From Vandiemenella viatica (Eukaryota > Arthropoda > Insecta > Orthoptera > Morabidae): DNA of 64,000 bases. Below are positions 35,851 to 49,288 of the stretch, in pieces; positions within the stretch are counted from its first letter, which is position 1, and every line of letters begins with the position of its first letter. The position numbers and the translations under genes are program-made. The stretch spans positions 188,320,437-188,384,436 of the forward strand of contig JARYHS010009186.1 in NCBI GenBank assembly GCA_031002005.1, written 5' to 3'. A model generated the notes under the pieces. It saw only the letters and a list, made by a program, of their open reading frames with translations, did no database searches and was not told where the DNA came from.

Positions 35851-37645
35851 CTAGTTGCGTATAATTATTTCCGTTTCAATTATATGAAAACGCTCTTAAG
35901 AAATGTCAGTGTCCACTAAATGTAATGTACTTTCTTGCGCATTTCCGTTAGGTAAAGCATTATTTCAGACTTAATTTTGATAGTGTCTATAATTATTGAA
36001 AACTAATGCTTATTTTACAAAGAACAAGTCTTAAATTGGCTTTTACATTATCTATTGACTTATCAAACAATGCTATGTTTGCAGAAAAAAGTTACTACGA
36101 GCGATTTTCAAAATTAGTCATTTAATTGTTAAGGATTGCAGAATGAAGTATTACACTGTAAAAAGCCTCGTTATACCTAATATCTGAGACATTTTATGAA
36201 CTCTAAACGAAATTTACTTAGGACGAAAACCTCAGAGAATCAAAATGAGACCACACGTAACACGATCTACTGACATAAGATCTTCAATAACCTAAGGACA
36301 GTACGGAGTAATACTGCCGTTCAAGTGGAAACGCGTACAGTGAGAAACAATGAATAATCGATTATATAGGAAGACATTCAGCGACTTTAAATGGTTTTGC
36401 CTGTTGTAATAAGAAAGGAAAATGTGTGGATTGACTTTCAGTATCGGTCCATAGTTATTTTCAGTGAATAAGGGAAAAGCTGAAATATTTCGAAAAAGAT
36501 GAATAATGTGGAGATAGTACTTATCTAAACTAATCTGAAAAGAAACATGTATGAAATTAAATTGCTTGTATAGTATTCTCAAATTAAGACTGAAAAAACA
36601 CTTGTTATAAAAATTTTGAATAAGTTTATTCCTTGCTTAGATGAAAATAAATTTAAATTGATAATATTTTAAAATAATATTATCGAAATTTTAACATTAA
36701 TCAGCCATTTTAAGAGTCGCAAGGAACGAATTACTGCACTTTATTTGTTGTTCGAGGTGACATGGGGAGTATGTACGAAAATTCTGAGTATTTTACAGCA
36801 TATATTGAGGCGAAAATTGTTTTTTCGGGAAACAGTTCAGCGAAAAAAAGTAGACGGCATTTTAAGCTATGGCTTGGTCAGATTAGTGGTCGAGACATAT
36901 CTCTGCCGCAACAGTAGATTGGTCGTACGGTGAAACCTTGAAAATTAATCTAATTTATTATTTTCATTCCTTATTAATGCATTTTTTTTCTTTCCTTTGG
37001 CACCGAATGATTAATGTAAAAATTTCATCAGCAGTAATATAAAATGTTGTCCGTTCAGATTTATTTTCTTCGACTCAAGGTATAAACTTATTTTAAAATT
37101 TTTAGTGTAAGACGGTTTTTATTTCTTGTGAAAAATTTATTATTAAATTTTTTAGTGTTATTATACATTGTTTTATATTTTAAATACGGGTAGGCCTACT
37201 AAACACGCTCCTCGAATTAAACAGCGCCGTGTTGATGAAACTACTTACGAAAAGGATGATAGTTGAAAAGAATCATGAGAGAAAATACAACCAATATTTC
37301 AAAAGAGAATGATAAACAGCGTGCTCGTAGACTTTAAAAATGAGACCTTAAAAAAAATTTATCCGAAATAATCAAAGGTCAGAAAAAAAAGTCCATACAA
37401 AGAGAAAGCTTTTGCAGAAATCATGATTTTGGTTTATATATCCAGCAACTAGCTTTTTATTATTATTATTGGCGAATTCTCCCAATAAATGGAAGACGTT
37501 AAGCAAATGACCCAATCAAGTTTTCTTTGAGTTCTTCTTGTTGTTCCAATAGGCTTTCCGAGAAAGCTTGTGTGCGTTCTACGATTGACATTCCACAAAC
37601 GACCGAAGATGACAGACGGGCGGGTGGCATGGCGGTGATGTAGGC
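35851..37645. other. AT-rich spacer, no gene seen
   Basis: Short open frames (for example 36292-36582 minus) have no recognisable content. Confidence 0.5.
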
Positions 37646-37648
37646 GAA

Positions 37649-37680
37649 TTTTTTTTTTTTTTTTTTATATATATATATAT
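37649..37680. repeat. T run followed by (AT)n
   Basis: A pure T tract runs directly into an AT microsatellite, just upstream of a LINE fragment. Confidence 0.85.
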
Positions 37681-37691
37681 AACTGCTTTAC

Positions 37692-38090
37692 CATGGACTT
37701 TAGGAATACCGGAAAGAAAGAAACTTGAAGCATTTGAAATGTGGTGCTACAGAAGAATGCTGAAAATTAGGTGGACAGACAAAGTAAGAAATGAACGAGT
37801 TTTAGAAATGATGGGTGAGAAAAGAAGTTTATGGAAGAAGCTTACAGGAAGAAGAGACAGGCTGGTAGGGCATATTTTGAGACATGCTGGATTGGTTAAT
37901 TTGTTAGTGGAGGGAACAGTTGAAGGTAAGAACTGCAGAGGTAGACAGAGATTAGAATATATGAAGCAGATAATTGAGGACGTGGATTGTAAGGGGTATG
38001 TAGAAATGAAGAGGTTAGCACAGGATAGGAAGGGATGGAGGATTGCATCAAACCAGTCTAAAGACTGACGACAGCAAAAAAAAAAACTGC
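37692..38090 (+). mobile_element. LINE ORF2 C-terminal fragment with A tail
   Basis: One clean frame reads WTLGIPERKKLEAFEMWCYR, then RWTDKVRNERVLEMM, RDRLVGHILRHAG and GRQRLEYMKQI, ending at TGA 38066-38068 and followed by an A run. This is the conserved C-terminal end of a non-LTR retrotransposon polyprotein that is very common in insect genomes. The frame is unbroken, so the insertion is fairly young, but it is strongly 5'-truncated. Confidence 0.8.
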
Positions 38091-38320
38091 TTTACGTCTC
38101 TCAACAGAGTGGTCTTTAGAGACGGGAAAGGATGGGGGGCAAGGAATGGGAAGGAATTCGGCCATGGCCTTTTGAAGGAAGCATCCCGGCATTTGCCTGG
38201 AGTGATTTGGGAACCCATGGAAAACCCAAATCTGGATGCTCGGATGGGGATTAGAACCGCCGTCCTCCCGAATGCGAGGCGAGAACGCTAACCGTTACAC
38301 CGCCACGCTCAGTATGTAGG
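38091..38320 (-). mobile_element. tRNA-derived SINE, antisense
   Basis: On the minus strand it has the head GAGCGTGGCGGTGTAACGGT, B box GCGGTTCTAATCC, the body with CCAAATCACTCCAGGCAAAT and GCCGGGATGCTTCC, and a tail ending GAGACGTAAAGCAG. It is the same family as the copies at 40.5 and 50.3 kb. It abuts the A tail of the LINE fragment. Confidence 0.8.
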
Positions 38321-38984
38321 CGAAGCCGCTGCGTGAGCCGTGAAGGGATAGTGGTCTAATTGAGACCCAATTCCAATATTAGTATGAAACTATTAGAACC
38401 TGAATGTTGTTAGATTTCGCAATCTCGGAATCGAGGAAGGACCGATTTTTTCCAAGTTTCAATACAGTAATTGATTGGAAAAAAGATTGTAATGGAGAAC
38501 CTCCTTCTTTTTGAATTGGTTAAAAAGAATCGAAAAACTAAATTCTAGTTTAGCAATGCTTTCAACTAATTTTATCTCGACCTAAGAAAAATTCTTTTCT
38601 CCCTAAGTATCTTTCGGAAGAGTAGACCTGAATTGTACGGCTTCCATCTTTCATCTCTCATCCTCAAAACAAATAACACACTGCACTAAACACGCACTTT
38701 TACAACGACTCTTCCGAACACTAGGGAAGGTCTCGTGAAACCACCCCATTTCATCTCACCAGACGTTCCCACACAGCGGTAAACACTCTCCATGGTAACA
38801 ACCTACCAAGGCGACAATAGAGAAGAATGTATATCCAGTAGATCGTTTATGTTCTAGCAAACCAAGCAGCAACATTTAGTTCCAATTAAATGAATGTCAA
38901 TGTCACAACAGACATATCGGTTTGAGTGGCTTGAAGCTGTTATTGTTTTACCAATATCCGACCTCCAGGAGTTCAATTTAATAC

Positions 38985-39200
38985 TTTCTTTTCGTCATCA
39001 GTCTCGCAACTGGTTTGATACAACCTCCATCTCTTCTTACTTTGACTAGCATCTTCATCTCGAAGTGTTCCTTAGAACATAGGTCCTCAATTTTCTGCTT
39101 CATATATTTTAATATTTGTCTTCTAAGGTTTTGCCTCAACAGTTCTCTCCAATAACAAATTAACGAATCCCATGTATCTCTTTATTCTTTCAGACGCTTC
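38985..39200 (-). mobile_element. LINE 3' fragment, antisense
   Basis: CATCAGTCTCGCAACTGGTT and the following pyrimidine-rich sequence are the reverse complement of the LINE end at 38040-38070 and its upstream coding region. It is decayed. Confidence 0.6.
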
Positions 39201-39329
39201 TTTGCTACACTATTATTTAATTTCGTCCTTTATCAGTGGAGGTAGAGTGGAGGAAAAGACTGTCAGAATTCTTGGATCGGGATACATATTTTCCCTATAT
39301 GCTACGCTCTTTGAAATTTTACACAAATA

Positions 39330-39523
39330 TACTACCAATTATGTTTAACACAGACTGCAATTACTGCTATACAAAGAGCGAAAAGGTAGCATTTCGCTTT
39401 GCCCCTGACATGGTTGATGGAGGTCCAGACACTGTTCATGCTACTAATAAAATAACCTTGAGACGAATAAACCATTATCTGCCACGTGATGGAAATTTCT
39501 CATGAGTGTTTTCGAGCAGATTG
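39330..39523. other. Proximal 5' flank of gene 4
   Basis: Homologous to about 49060-49288 upstream of gene 5. Shared words include CAGACTGCAA, GACATGGTTG/GATATGGCTG, AAAATAACCTTGA/AAAATTACCTTGA and CACGTGA. The duplication of genes 4 and 5 therefore included at least 300 bp of promoter. Confidence 0.6.
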
Positions 39524-39565
39524 TTATCTGACAGCAATTAAAGTGCACTGTTCTGATTATAAAAA
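39524..39565 (+). promoter_or_regulatory. Core promoter of gene 4: GATA site plus TATA box
   Basis: TTATCT at 39524-39529 and TATAAAAA at 39558-39565, 53 bp before the ATG. The leader motif TCATCGCCAGCTGAAC follows. Confidence 0.7.
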
Positions 39566-39982
39566 CGGGTGCAATAAAGTCATCGCCAGCTGAACAGTCA
39601 GTCACACGAGATGTTGAAAGCCGTCGTCCTGCTCTGTCTCGTGGCCTCGAGCTTGGCCGGCACCGTCCGACCTCGCTTCGGAGTGGCCAAGCGGGTGAGG
39701 CACGGCCGCATCATTGGCGGTACCAACGCCAACATCGAGAACTACCCCTGGTAGATCTCGCTGCAGTACTTCGGCTCCCACAACTGCGGAGGATCCATCA
39801 TCAGTTCCAACTGGGTGCTGACGGCGGCTCATTGCTTGGATGGTTTCACTGTAAACTCACTAAGCGTCCGCTCTGGAACTTCGACAAGTGGGAGCGGCGG
39901 AGCAGTCAGCGACATCTCCACCGGCTACTACCACGCACAGTACAACTCCAATACGGTCGACTACGACGTTGGAGCGGTCCAG

Positions 39983-42029
39983 GTTGGTTTCTATTTTTCG
40001 ATAATCTTACAGGAAGAAATCGAACTACTTCATAACTTTTATAAGGGGGTAGTATAATTCGAACTATCCCATATTCACATATAATGTGTTCTTTATTCTT
40101 GATTTCCCCCGCACTCTGAACGGCTCTCAGAAGTTTCTTAGTGAACTTGACTATAGTTGTCCATGATTTTCATATAAAACTTGTTAAGAAACTCATATAA
40201 AGAATAAAATAACATGATTTTACATTGCATTAACTTCAACCATGTGGTTAGCAGCTCTTCTTAGAAGTAATAGTTGTTTATCTGTTATGAGTTCATAAAA
40301 ATAATTATCAACGCCTTCTTGTAATTACTTTTTAATTTCCTCTACTCCGATCATCTGTTTTTAGATCCTTCAGTTCATTCAAGAACAGCATGTAACAATC
40401 TAGCCACCTTTTATTTGGTTTTCCTCTGTTTCTGATTCTATTCACAGTCTAGCCCATTGCACTCCTTCCATCATTACTGTCGCCTCATAATAACATTTGT
40501 GTAGAAAATGAAGCCTGCCACCGAGCGTGGTGGGGTGTCGGTAACGCTCTGTAAACGTTTTCGAATCTCCATCTAGAATTCCAAATTTGGTTTTGTCGTG
40601 GTTTCTAGGTGATTGGCGGGATGCTTTCTTCTGAAGGCCATGGCTGAATTCCTTCCGCCAGTCCTTTTCCACCAGTCCTTTTCCGTCTCCAATAACCTCT
40701 ACGCCGGCGAAGCATAAAGCAATTAGAAAAAAAAAACAACAACAACAACAACTTTTTTTTCAACTTTCAAGGAACTGTTGTAACATCAATTATTTCGCTT
40801 ATTGCCTGTTTCTCCTAGTACTTAAGTTATTCCATCACTGCTTGTCTCTTAGATCCGTTTTAAGCAATATGTATTTGCGATCACGTACAGTTAATATCAA
40901 TACTCTTCAGATTCTAGAGCGGTCAGTTTTCTGTGGTTTATTTCGCTGCACAGTCTCCTCTATCAATGTGCGAAGATTTTTTTTCAGTTTATTCATTCCA
41001 AATAACTACAAATTCATAGTATAATATGGTAAATGCCAACAAAACTAGCAATCGCACTTAGAATTAGTGTGTAATATTCAGCTTCAGTATCGAAGTCGTT
41101 CGCAGACTGACTTAATTTCCACTTTATGCTCTATGCAACAGCGGTTCTAATTAATTTTTTGTTCTTCTTGCAATGCACCTAACGATTTGTAACTGATTAC
41201 TCCAATATTCATATTAAATAAGTATGATAGCAATTAAAGCTCCATGCATAGCCGAAAGCAACAAAAGTGCTTAAAAAATAGAATTCCTTGCAAAATAACC
41301 TATGCATCTACACAATACAATATGGTTGTTTCCCGCAATTTGTAGTAAAGGAAACTAAGTCCGTTAAATGTTAAGGGAGACAATTTACAACAAAGTAATA
41401 TCGTTCAAGTAGAAATTGGTCCCTACAACCTTCTTGGAACCACTCTGGCTCTAGATACTTTTCATATCCCTTTACCTATTTCTCCTACTGCTTCCACCAC
41501 TGCGATCTGGACAATCTGTTTTCTTCCAGTCACACAAAATAACTATCCTTATTTTCTAGTATCTCTAGGTAGTCAGTTATCTATGGCTTATTTCATTGTA
41601 TAGTCGCCACTGTCATTGGGGAAAGAAATAGTTTTAAATGTATTCAACGCCATTAAACTAACAGTCTATCCTTAATCCTTAAGATCACCTTTGTCGTGTA
41701 TTTTTCTATTGGTTTTAAACAAAACACATTTGATTATTATAAAGGACAATAATATTAAATTCAGAACGACTAAAAAAAAATATATTCTCCGCAGGAACTT
41801 CTACTGCTTCCACCACACATCATTATTATTTATGTCTTCTGGGTTCTGAAAAATCCTTTTAAATATGTTGAATGTACCTCAGTTTATTTCGTATAACATC
41901 AAATAGCGGAAATTATCAAAATATACTAGTTTCTTCATACTGAGATCACGTACGCCTTTAACTGCATCAATTGAAAATACGACTGCACTTAATCACTCAA
42001 CAAAATTGTATTACTTCTTCGTTGGACAG
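39983..42029. other. Gene 4 intron
   Basis: A 2047-bp phase-0 GT-AG intron. It holds a plus-strand SINE (40525-40745) and diverged internal repeats near 40800-41000, 41450-41640 and 41790-41900. These share the words TTTCTCCTACTGCTTCCACC and GGTTTATTTCG and are also found in the gene 5 intron near 50550-50745. Confidence 0.6.
40525..40745 (+). mobile_element. tRNA-derived SINE in the gene 4 intron
   Basis: Head GAGCGTGGTGGGGTGTCGGT, body AAATTTGGTTTTGTCGTGGT and GATTGGCGGGATGC, and tail ACGCCGGCGAAGCATAAAGC, followed by an A/(CAA)n end. It lies 540-760 bp into the intron, nearly the same offset and strand as the SINE in the gene 5 intron. Confidence 0.75.
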
Positions 42030-42483
42030 GTATCGACAGCGTTTGTGTTTGGTACGACCACACAAGCTGTGTCGCTGCCTTCCTCCGGTTCGGATCCCTC
42101 AGCAGGCACCACTGTTACCGTCACCGGCTGGGGCCTGACTTCAAGCGGTGGCAACACTCCCGTCAACCTGCAGCAGATCACCACTTCCATCATCGACCGT
42201 AACCAGTGTAACTCCCTATACGCCGGCATCAACACTGTGACCGCCCGCATGATCTGCGCCGGCAACCTCAGCACCACCAACGGAGGAGTCGTCTGCAGCG
42301 GCGACTCTGGCGGCCCTCTGGTCAGCGGCAGCACTCAGGTCGGCATCGTCTCCTGGGGAGTAGATCCCTGCGAATCGTACCCCAGCGTATTCTCCAACGT
42401 AGGAAACCTACGCGACTGGATCACCTCTGCCGCTGGAGTCTAAGGCGGCGATTGTAACACATATTTGGAAACGTCTTGACTTA

Positions 42484-42489
42484 AATAAA
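42484..42489 (+). terminator. Polyadenylation signal of gene 4
   Basis: AATAAA 41 bp after the stop codon, within GACTTAAATAAAGATTAA, a block shared with gene 5 and the relic. Confidence 0.6.
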
Positions 42490-45400
42490 GATTAAATTTT
42501 TGATTTGAAACTTGTTGTCATTAATCAGTACACCGTCCATCATTATTCTATTATAAAGCTTTAGGTGTTTATACTATTATAAACCAAGCTACGTGTGTCT
42601 AATACTATGAAACTGTACCACACAAATCTACCGATATCGATTTGGATGGTGTTTTAGAGACAATGGTCTATATCTAAATCTGAGAAAGCGGTCAATGACT
42701 TATATGTACCGAGGAACGGAGCAAGTAAATGAAATCACTTCTAAACGGAAAAATTATGGGCCACGCATTGCACTTTAGTTGAGATGTTTACTCTTTTGAG
42801 GAAAACTGACGAAAAATGACACTACTTTTTTAGAATTGTGTTTCGTTTCTTAACTTTTACTATTTACCTATTCTGTTCTCCGAAATTTGAAACATTATAA
42901 TTTACGGAATATGTGAATTAAATGTATCAATCGTGACTAATATATAATTTACTGTACGCACATTCACCGGGAATATTAACATCTTTGAAAATTATGCATT
43001 TTGTCTCTGGTACGATATGTTTTTCAATCTTCGCTGAATGGAATACAATGTTAATTAAAAACGTTAATTTGTGATATTTCTCCCCTACTTGCCATATGCA
43101 TGCGGAAATCAGTTTTTTCTCGAAGAAAGTTGCCTACAACAGTCATTAACAGGTAACAGTACGTATTTTTATGTCCATATATTCTATAATAATATCACAC
43201 AAGGAACGTGTGTACAAATTTTGGCTGTTTTTCAACCCCATCCAGCAGAATAAACTGTTGTTTTTTGTACATAACACTGATAAACCTAATTTTGTAATGT
43301 CTGTTTGCGGGTGTAGCTTTTATCGCTATTAAGTTGGAACTTATTACACACTATTGAGTTTATGATGACAGCAACATGGAGCGAATTAAAATAAAAAGTA
43401 ACTAGGTATCCTAAAACTTAATGGTACTCCGCACAAATCATGAAACTAAATCCATATTGCCTTTCACTGAGCTGCGTTCTACGTTTCTCCGTCCACGTAT
43501 TCCTTCTTCTAATACACGGTTTGTTGGCAAACTGATAGTTGTTGACGTTACTACTGAATCTGCATCTGCCCTGTATGATATGATCTTGGAATTCAATTTC
43601 CTTTTCGATTTAAAGTATCACAACGAAATAGAATAGAATTATATTATTACAAAATACCTGATTTCATAACTTCTTCACAACATTAGGTACTCCCCGTATA
43701 AAATCGTACTGGTTACGGTGTTGGTTCTTGCATGGGTTACAGTGATTCTTGAACAAATAACAAGTTATTTCTCGCTATTGGAAATAATACTGTTTCCACA
43801 CCCCCTTGATGGGAAGCAGGCTGCCGGATATATCAACATAGCTGCTAGTGTAAGTTCAGATTTTATGGCAATGAAAACTACAGTGACGTTATTAGTATAT
43901 ACATACAACATAACTAAAAGGATAATCACTTCCAGTGTCACTCACGTTGCGGGGAAACAACAGACGGAACTATACAGTTACTCCGCGGTCTGTCTGCATG
44001 AGGCTAGTAGCTCATAAACGGAATATTCCGAATGTCGTAATTAAATTTTATAAAATCATGTTAAAGTTGTTTCCTTAAATTTAAAGGGTCTGCTTCACAA
44101 CAGTATTACCTACGAACTTTCACTTTGTTTCCAAAATTGATCACATCTTCTAGGTAATATTACAATTACTTACTTCCAACACAATTTGTATCTTACTAGG
44201 AAAATAAACATTGGTTATATTGACGTATATCAATACTATTTTTATTAAAAGGGCCTATAATTCTGAGTGCAGTGAGTCATGGTGGACGGACAAATTTGAT
44301 TGGCACTTAACAGTTTGCTAGAGGCGAGTCAGCAACGCCGCATGTCCTAGCAGTGAAAGAGGATTCCGCTACGTAAGCTGAAAATATGTCATGCATTCAT
44401 TATTGTGACTTAATTAATTCTGTAAATGTCGTTAGTGAACAGAACTCTAATTGCTCGAATCTCAACTCGCACCTGCCCGTCATTATTTTTGTCAACATTT
44501 TCTTTTACTGCGTGGTCTTTGTCCAAGTGTCCTGAAGTTGCTTTACCACTTGAGGTTAGTAACGTGGCTACATAACACTGGGTAGTGGTTATACGGTAGT
44601 GGCCAACAGCTTCTAAAGCATGATAGTTATTAGAATAACTTAAAATGTATTAGGACACGTTTTATCAAAAATAAATCTAAAATGTTGAAGTGTCAACAAA
44701 GCTTTAAGATGTGCCGAGGAAACTTTTAGCAAGTAGCGTTATTCATTCTCTAGTTATTCACGTACATATTTATCTGACTATAAATTCGACTACACTGCTA
44801 ATGTTAATTCGCCGTTGTAACATCATTCGTTTACGGTATTTCAACTAACATCTTACTCACTTCTCTGTAACTCCGGAGAGGTTTCAAACTCTTGGGGGAA
44901 AAAAAAACGCTTCAGACATTGGTAATTATTTCAACGAAGTTATCATATTACTGGAATTTATTAAAACCTGCTTAAAATACGAATTTCCAAAACAATGATT
45001 TGTATGTAGACTTATGGTTTCATAGAAATGTATTAATACTTACATTCAGCTAAAACCTTTGACAGAAAATTTGAACTCACTATGGTGACATCATACAATT
45101 AGACTTGCAGAAATAAAAAATAACGTAACCTGATCAGGCTCTTGTTTTCTTTTAATAAGCTAAAGAGTAACCGATTATTTCTATGGGTGAGTCAACTTAA
45201 AAAATACATTTTGCACCAATGGCTCATAAATGAGTGTTTTGAATCTCGCTAATCAAAGTATCAGCAGATAATATCAAAATTAAAAATTACTGTGCTTGTA
45301 CCGTACTATTAAAGAAACTTTCTGGAAGATTTTCTGATCAACATATGAAATATTTGAGTAATAACCTGCTGTTAGAACTTCCAGTATAACAGTCAATCAA

Positions 45401-47179
45401 AACAACGTACATATCCTCGATTAATACAGTAAAGACTCTCACCCACTATAAAATAAAAATTTTATTATGAAGAAACTTTTTTTTTTTTGTTGCTAAATGT
45501 CTATATGCCAGTATCAGTCATAAGTACATCACATCTGCTAATAAATTATAAGCAGCCTTTTATTTCTACTGAAAAGCTTCATCATTTTTTCATCTGAGTG
45601 GAACTGTTTCATTCCATTTGTTTAATCAGTATCCATTTTAGATTTTCCTCCAATCTGATCACGCGTAACTTGTCAGATTACTTTAACGTTAGATTATACC
45701 GACGATAACACTAGTTAATCCTTACTATCACATAAACCATTAGCCTTATCTGGCTTTAAGTTGTTGCGTGTATATTTGTACTATCAAATTACATGAAAAA
45801 ATTAACACCACAAGTAAATTCTGACCCATATTTATTTATCGGTATGACATTATACAAGAAAAGACAGACACATTATACTCTCGGTGAATTATTCCCTAGC
45901 TTCTGTGTGGTACTTAGTTTATCCAAATTAGGCAACTAGATACTTCAAATAGTTCACCTTGTCACTCTGTTTCAATTATTTGATTATTGAGAATGAATGA
46001 AAAACAATTATGAATCTGATTTTAATGTGCGTTGAACAAATAATATTTTCTTTGTAAATTACGAAACCTCTTGATCCGGTTAAGGCTGCATAAATCGTAT
46101 AGCAATTTTTCGTTGTGATTGGAACTGTTAAGAAAGATGTGAAGCACCGAATAAATATAAAGAAAAAGGCTCCTCTAGATTAAATATCTGAGAGATCTAC
46201 TGGCGGATAAACAAAATATTATAAGGTTGCTTTGCTTTCATGTTCCATAAATAATTAAGAGCTTCGATCACCAATCAACATTTAACCGAAATACTGGAGT
46301 GCAATACGCCTTTCAAGTGGAAACCGAATTATGAAAAAAACGATAAATATGACACAAGACAAATCTAAGCAAGTACGAGGATTGATTATATCAATATCAG
46401 TACTACCACGTGCACTGGATCCCATCATAGTTCATTTTGAATAAACACTAAATAAAATTGAAATAAAACTGCTAACCCAGAATTCTTTTGATAGGACATA
46501 AACCAAACAAAACACCAGGCTGTAGTTAAGCAACTGTATCCCTATAGTTGATATGTAATTTTAACTTTTCTTAAAAGACAAAAAAAAAAAAAAAATATTC
46601 CTGCCTCAGCATGTTCTTAAAGTTGAAATATCAATCAGATTCGGTTTGAAATTTGAAAGAAACAGAATATTCTCCATTACCTAACAGAAAATCATTAACT
46701 ATCTAAAAGCGATACATTAAAATTGGTAAAAAAATTATATTGTACGATATTATCCAATATTCTTGTAACAAAAATGCAAGTAAAATACACATGTTCTACC
46801 TTTCAAAGGAACGCAACTTCTACTGTTTGTATAATAGTACTGAAGTAAATCCTGCTAGAATGTTTCCAGCTTGTAATTTTAATCTTTTTCGTATATACTG
46901 AAAGAAATTTTTTATTGTTACTCAGGAGTTATCGAAGTGATTGTAGATCTCTAAAAATTCTGGTTTTTTTTGGTCACATTGAGATTAGACATTATTTGTT
47001 ATTTTATAAGAAGGAAAAGATTTTATATATAAGAAAGGAGAGATAATGATAGCACTAATACAGGGTTGTAGAAAATACCACTCTACTTTGTTGAGTTTCA
47101 TTATTATTTTAGTGCAATTCTTCAAAGTGCAGCAACAGATAACAACTAACTTTAGCAACGAGTGTTTTAAAGTTATTGT
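42490..47179. other. Long AT-rich spacer, no gene seen
   Basis: Only short open frames with no recognisable motifs (for example 43718-44017). A few homopolymer runs occur (45477-45488, 46581-46594). I could not assign any repeat family. Confidence 0.5.
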
Positions 47180-47900
47180 ATGGAAACATCTGATAATCTT
47201 ATCAAACTCTTAACCTTATTCCGCCATCATTCTCTCGACTGGCTTGATTCAATCATCAAACTCTTCTTATTTTTATATGACATCTTAACCTCAGTACCAT
47301 TACAAAAAATACGTCCTGAATCATCTGCCTCAAAAATTTATCTTCGTCTTCCTCTACAGTTATTTTCTTCAACAGTTTCTTCCACGAGCCAATTAACCAA
47401 TCACACATTTTTTACTAAATACTATTCTGCAATATTATTTTGTCACCCACTATATTTAAAACACATTAATTTCTCATTTTTACTGTACTTAATTTTCAAA
47501 GCTCTTCTACAGGATCACATTTCAAGTAGTTCAATTTTCGTTCATTTTGGTATTCCTAAAGTCCATGCATGCTTCACTACGATAAGGTCTTTTTCTCCAC
47601 ACACTCACTTTTTTACAGTTCTTTCTGAATTTTTTTGAAAGTAGAAAGATTTATCTTTTTCAGGAAGGCTCTTTTCGTTAATGCGATTCCGCTTTAAAAT
47701 TTGTCTTTGCTTCTGCGGCCAGCTGAAATTTTATTTTCTATATTAGATTACATAATTCACTTACTTCTGGCTTGATATCTGATCATATTATTGAACTTCA
47801 TTTCTTTTTATAGTTATCATTTCTGATGCTTAGCTTTATTTTATGTTTAGTCCAAAATCTTACCTCGTTATTTTATGTCATTCAGTAATTACTCAATTTC
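47180..47900 (-). mobile_element. Decayed LINE ORF2 relic, antisense
   Basis: CTTCCTCTACAGTTATTTTC and the following pyrimidine-rich sequence match, on the minus strand, the reverse-transcriptase thumb and C-terminal region of the LINE seen at 37692-38090. The plus-strand frame of 152 residues here (47180-47638) is an antisense by-product. Confidence 0.55.
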
Positions 47901-49059
47901 TTTCATTGTATGAAAACATACTAATATTGGAATATATATCCCCAATATGTCCAAACCAAAACCAGTTCTATCTTTTTGTGGATTATAAAATTAACAAAAT
48001 TATCACAAACACGCAGACTGTAATGCTATCAAATCCGTGTTCGAGTTCAGGCGAAACACAAATATCCTCTTCCTTGCATATTAAATAAAACACTAGTAGA
48101 CATCTTCGCCACACTGACGTTTTGCTACTTTGAATGAACCTTAATTCATATGTAGCGATGTGTTCTAAATGTCATGTCTAGCTTACGTTATTGTAGTTCA
48201 GCTGATGTACTACTGGCAGTAACCAAGTAACACAAGCGAGAGCACAGCTGCTCACTTTATTTCAAGAAAAAACTGATTCAGCAACCCTAAGAATGTAACA
48301 GCTTAATCTAATTCCACCTTTGCCGCTGTACCCCAACAGGTTGCATAAATAAAACCATTCCAGTTCCACCCTTAAGTTATTACCGTAAAACCCTAGAAGA
48401 AAGCTGCTAGAGATTGCTCGAGTGACAATAGTTCTCTCCCTACATATGCTTTTTAGATTTAAGCCCCTGTAATAAGTTTTGCGTTATTGATGGTTATAGA
48501 TACCTATTGCTTTCATTAGCTTAAACAAATCCTTACCATTCTGTCATCCACAGCACGTAAGATAAATTGTGTAATGAAACATTCTTAAAAAAGATGAAAT
48601 ATATGTAAATTTGATTTATATTTAAAAATTCTTTGCACTTAGATCAATATGAGGATAAATTGGTGAGGTGGCAATCCCTGTACGCACATGATTAATATAT
48701 TTAAAGGTATGGCCTTGAGGACTCGGTTGCTACTGAGGTTATGATGGAGGAAGGAAAGAGGGACTAAAGAAATACTTTAAAAGACAACGAACGGGTGAGC
48801 ACAATTGCTGTGACAGATAACATGAGTTCTTGCTGCAAGTATTCAAAGAAATAATATAGTATTAAATAATTATACCCAAATTAAAAGGAATTTATTCTAA
48901 TAAAAAAAATCAATAGAATAAAATAATCAAGTAATATATTACAATAATGAGCAGGCATTTTACCACTTCCCAAAAAACAAAAAATAGATACAACCGTACT
49001 AAACTCAAACAAATTTTTCCCAAATGATACGCTATTAGCAAGTTCACACAAATCCGTGA
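47901..49059. other. AT-rich spacer, no gene seen
   Basis: No recognisable coding or repeat content. Confidence 0.5.
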
Positions 49060-49288
49060 ACAATGTACCACTTCTTACATTGAATACAGACTGCAACTAC
49101 AGCTGAACAAACAGTTTCTTTAAGGAAAGGTAGCAACAGGGCGTTATTTCCCAATACTCTTGATATGGCTGATAAAGTTCCCGACATGCGTCTTACTGAT
49201 AAAATTACCTTGAAACCAAAGACCTCTAATCCGTCACGTGACGGAAGTTCCTACGTCTGAATTCTATTAAGTGGTAACCAACGGATTG

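Larger units (their letters stand above)
39611..42443 (+). pseudogene. Chymotrypsin-like serine protease gene 4, one premature stop
   Basis: Exon 1 is 39611-39982 (donor CAG|GTTGGT) and exon 2 is 42030-42443 (acceptor GGACAG). Both exons keep their full length and frame. The only lesion is TAG at 39752-39754, codon 48, where every paralogue has CAG (Gln in PWQISLQ). Everything else is normal: TAAHC, DYDVG, GDSGGP, all six cysteines, TATA box, splice sites and polyadenylation signal. The S1 pocket has Val at 189 and Gly at 216, the only Gly in the cluster, so the ancestral enzyme may have had a wider pocket. One C-to-T change explains the stop. It may be a recent pseudogene, a null allele still segregating, or a read error. 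Confidence 0.85.

Noticed and set aside
43718..44017. 99-residue frame downstream of gene 4
   Set aside because: No motif, no splice or promoter context, AT-rich codon use unlike the protease exons.
47180..47638. 152-residue plus-strand frame, one of the longest in the window
   Set aside because: The DNA reads better as an antisense LINE relic, and the predicted protein is a low-information string rich in Ser, Leu and Phe.
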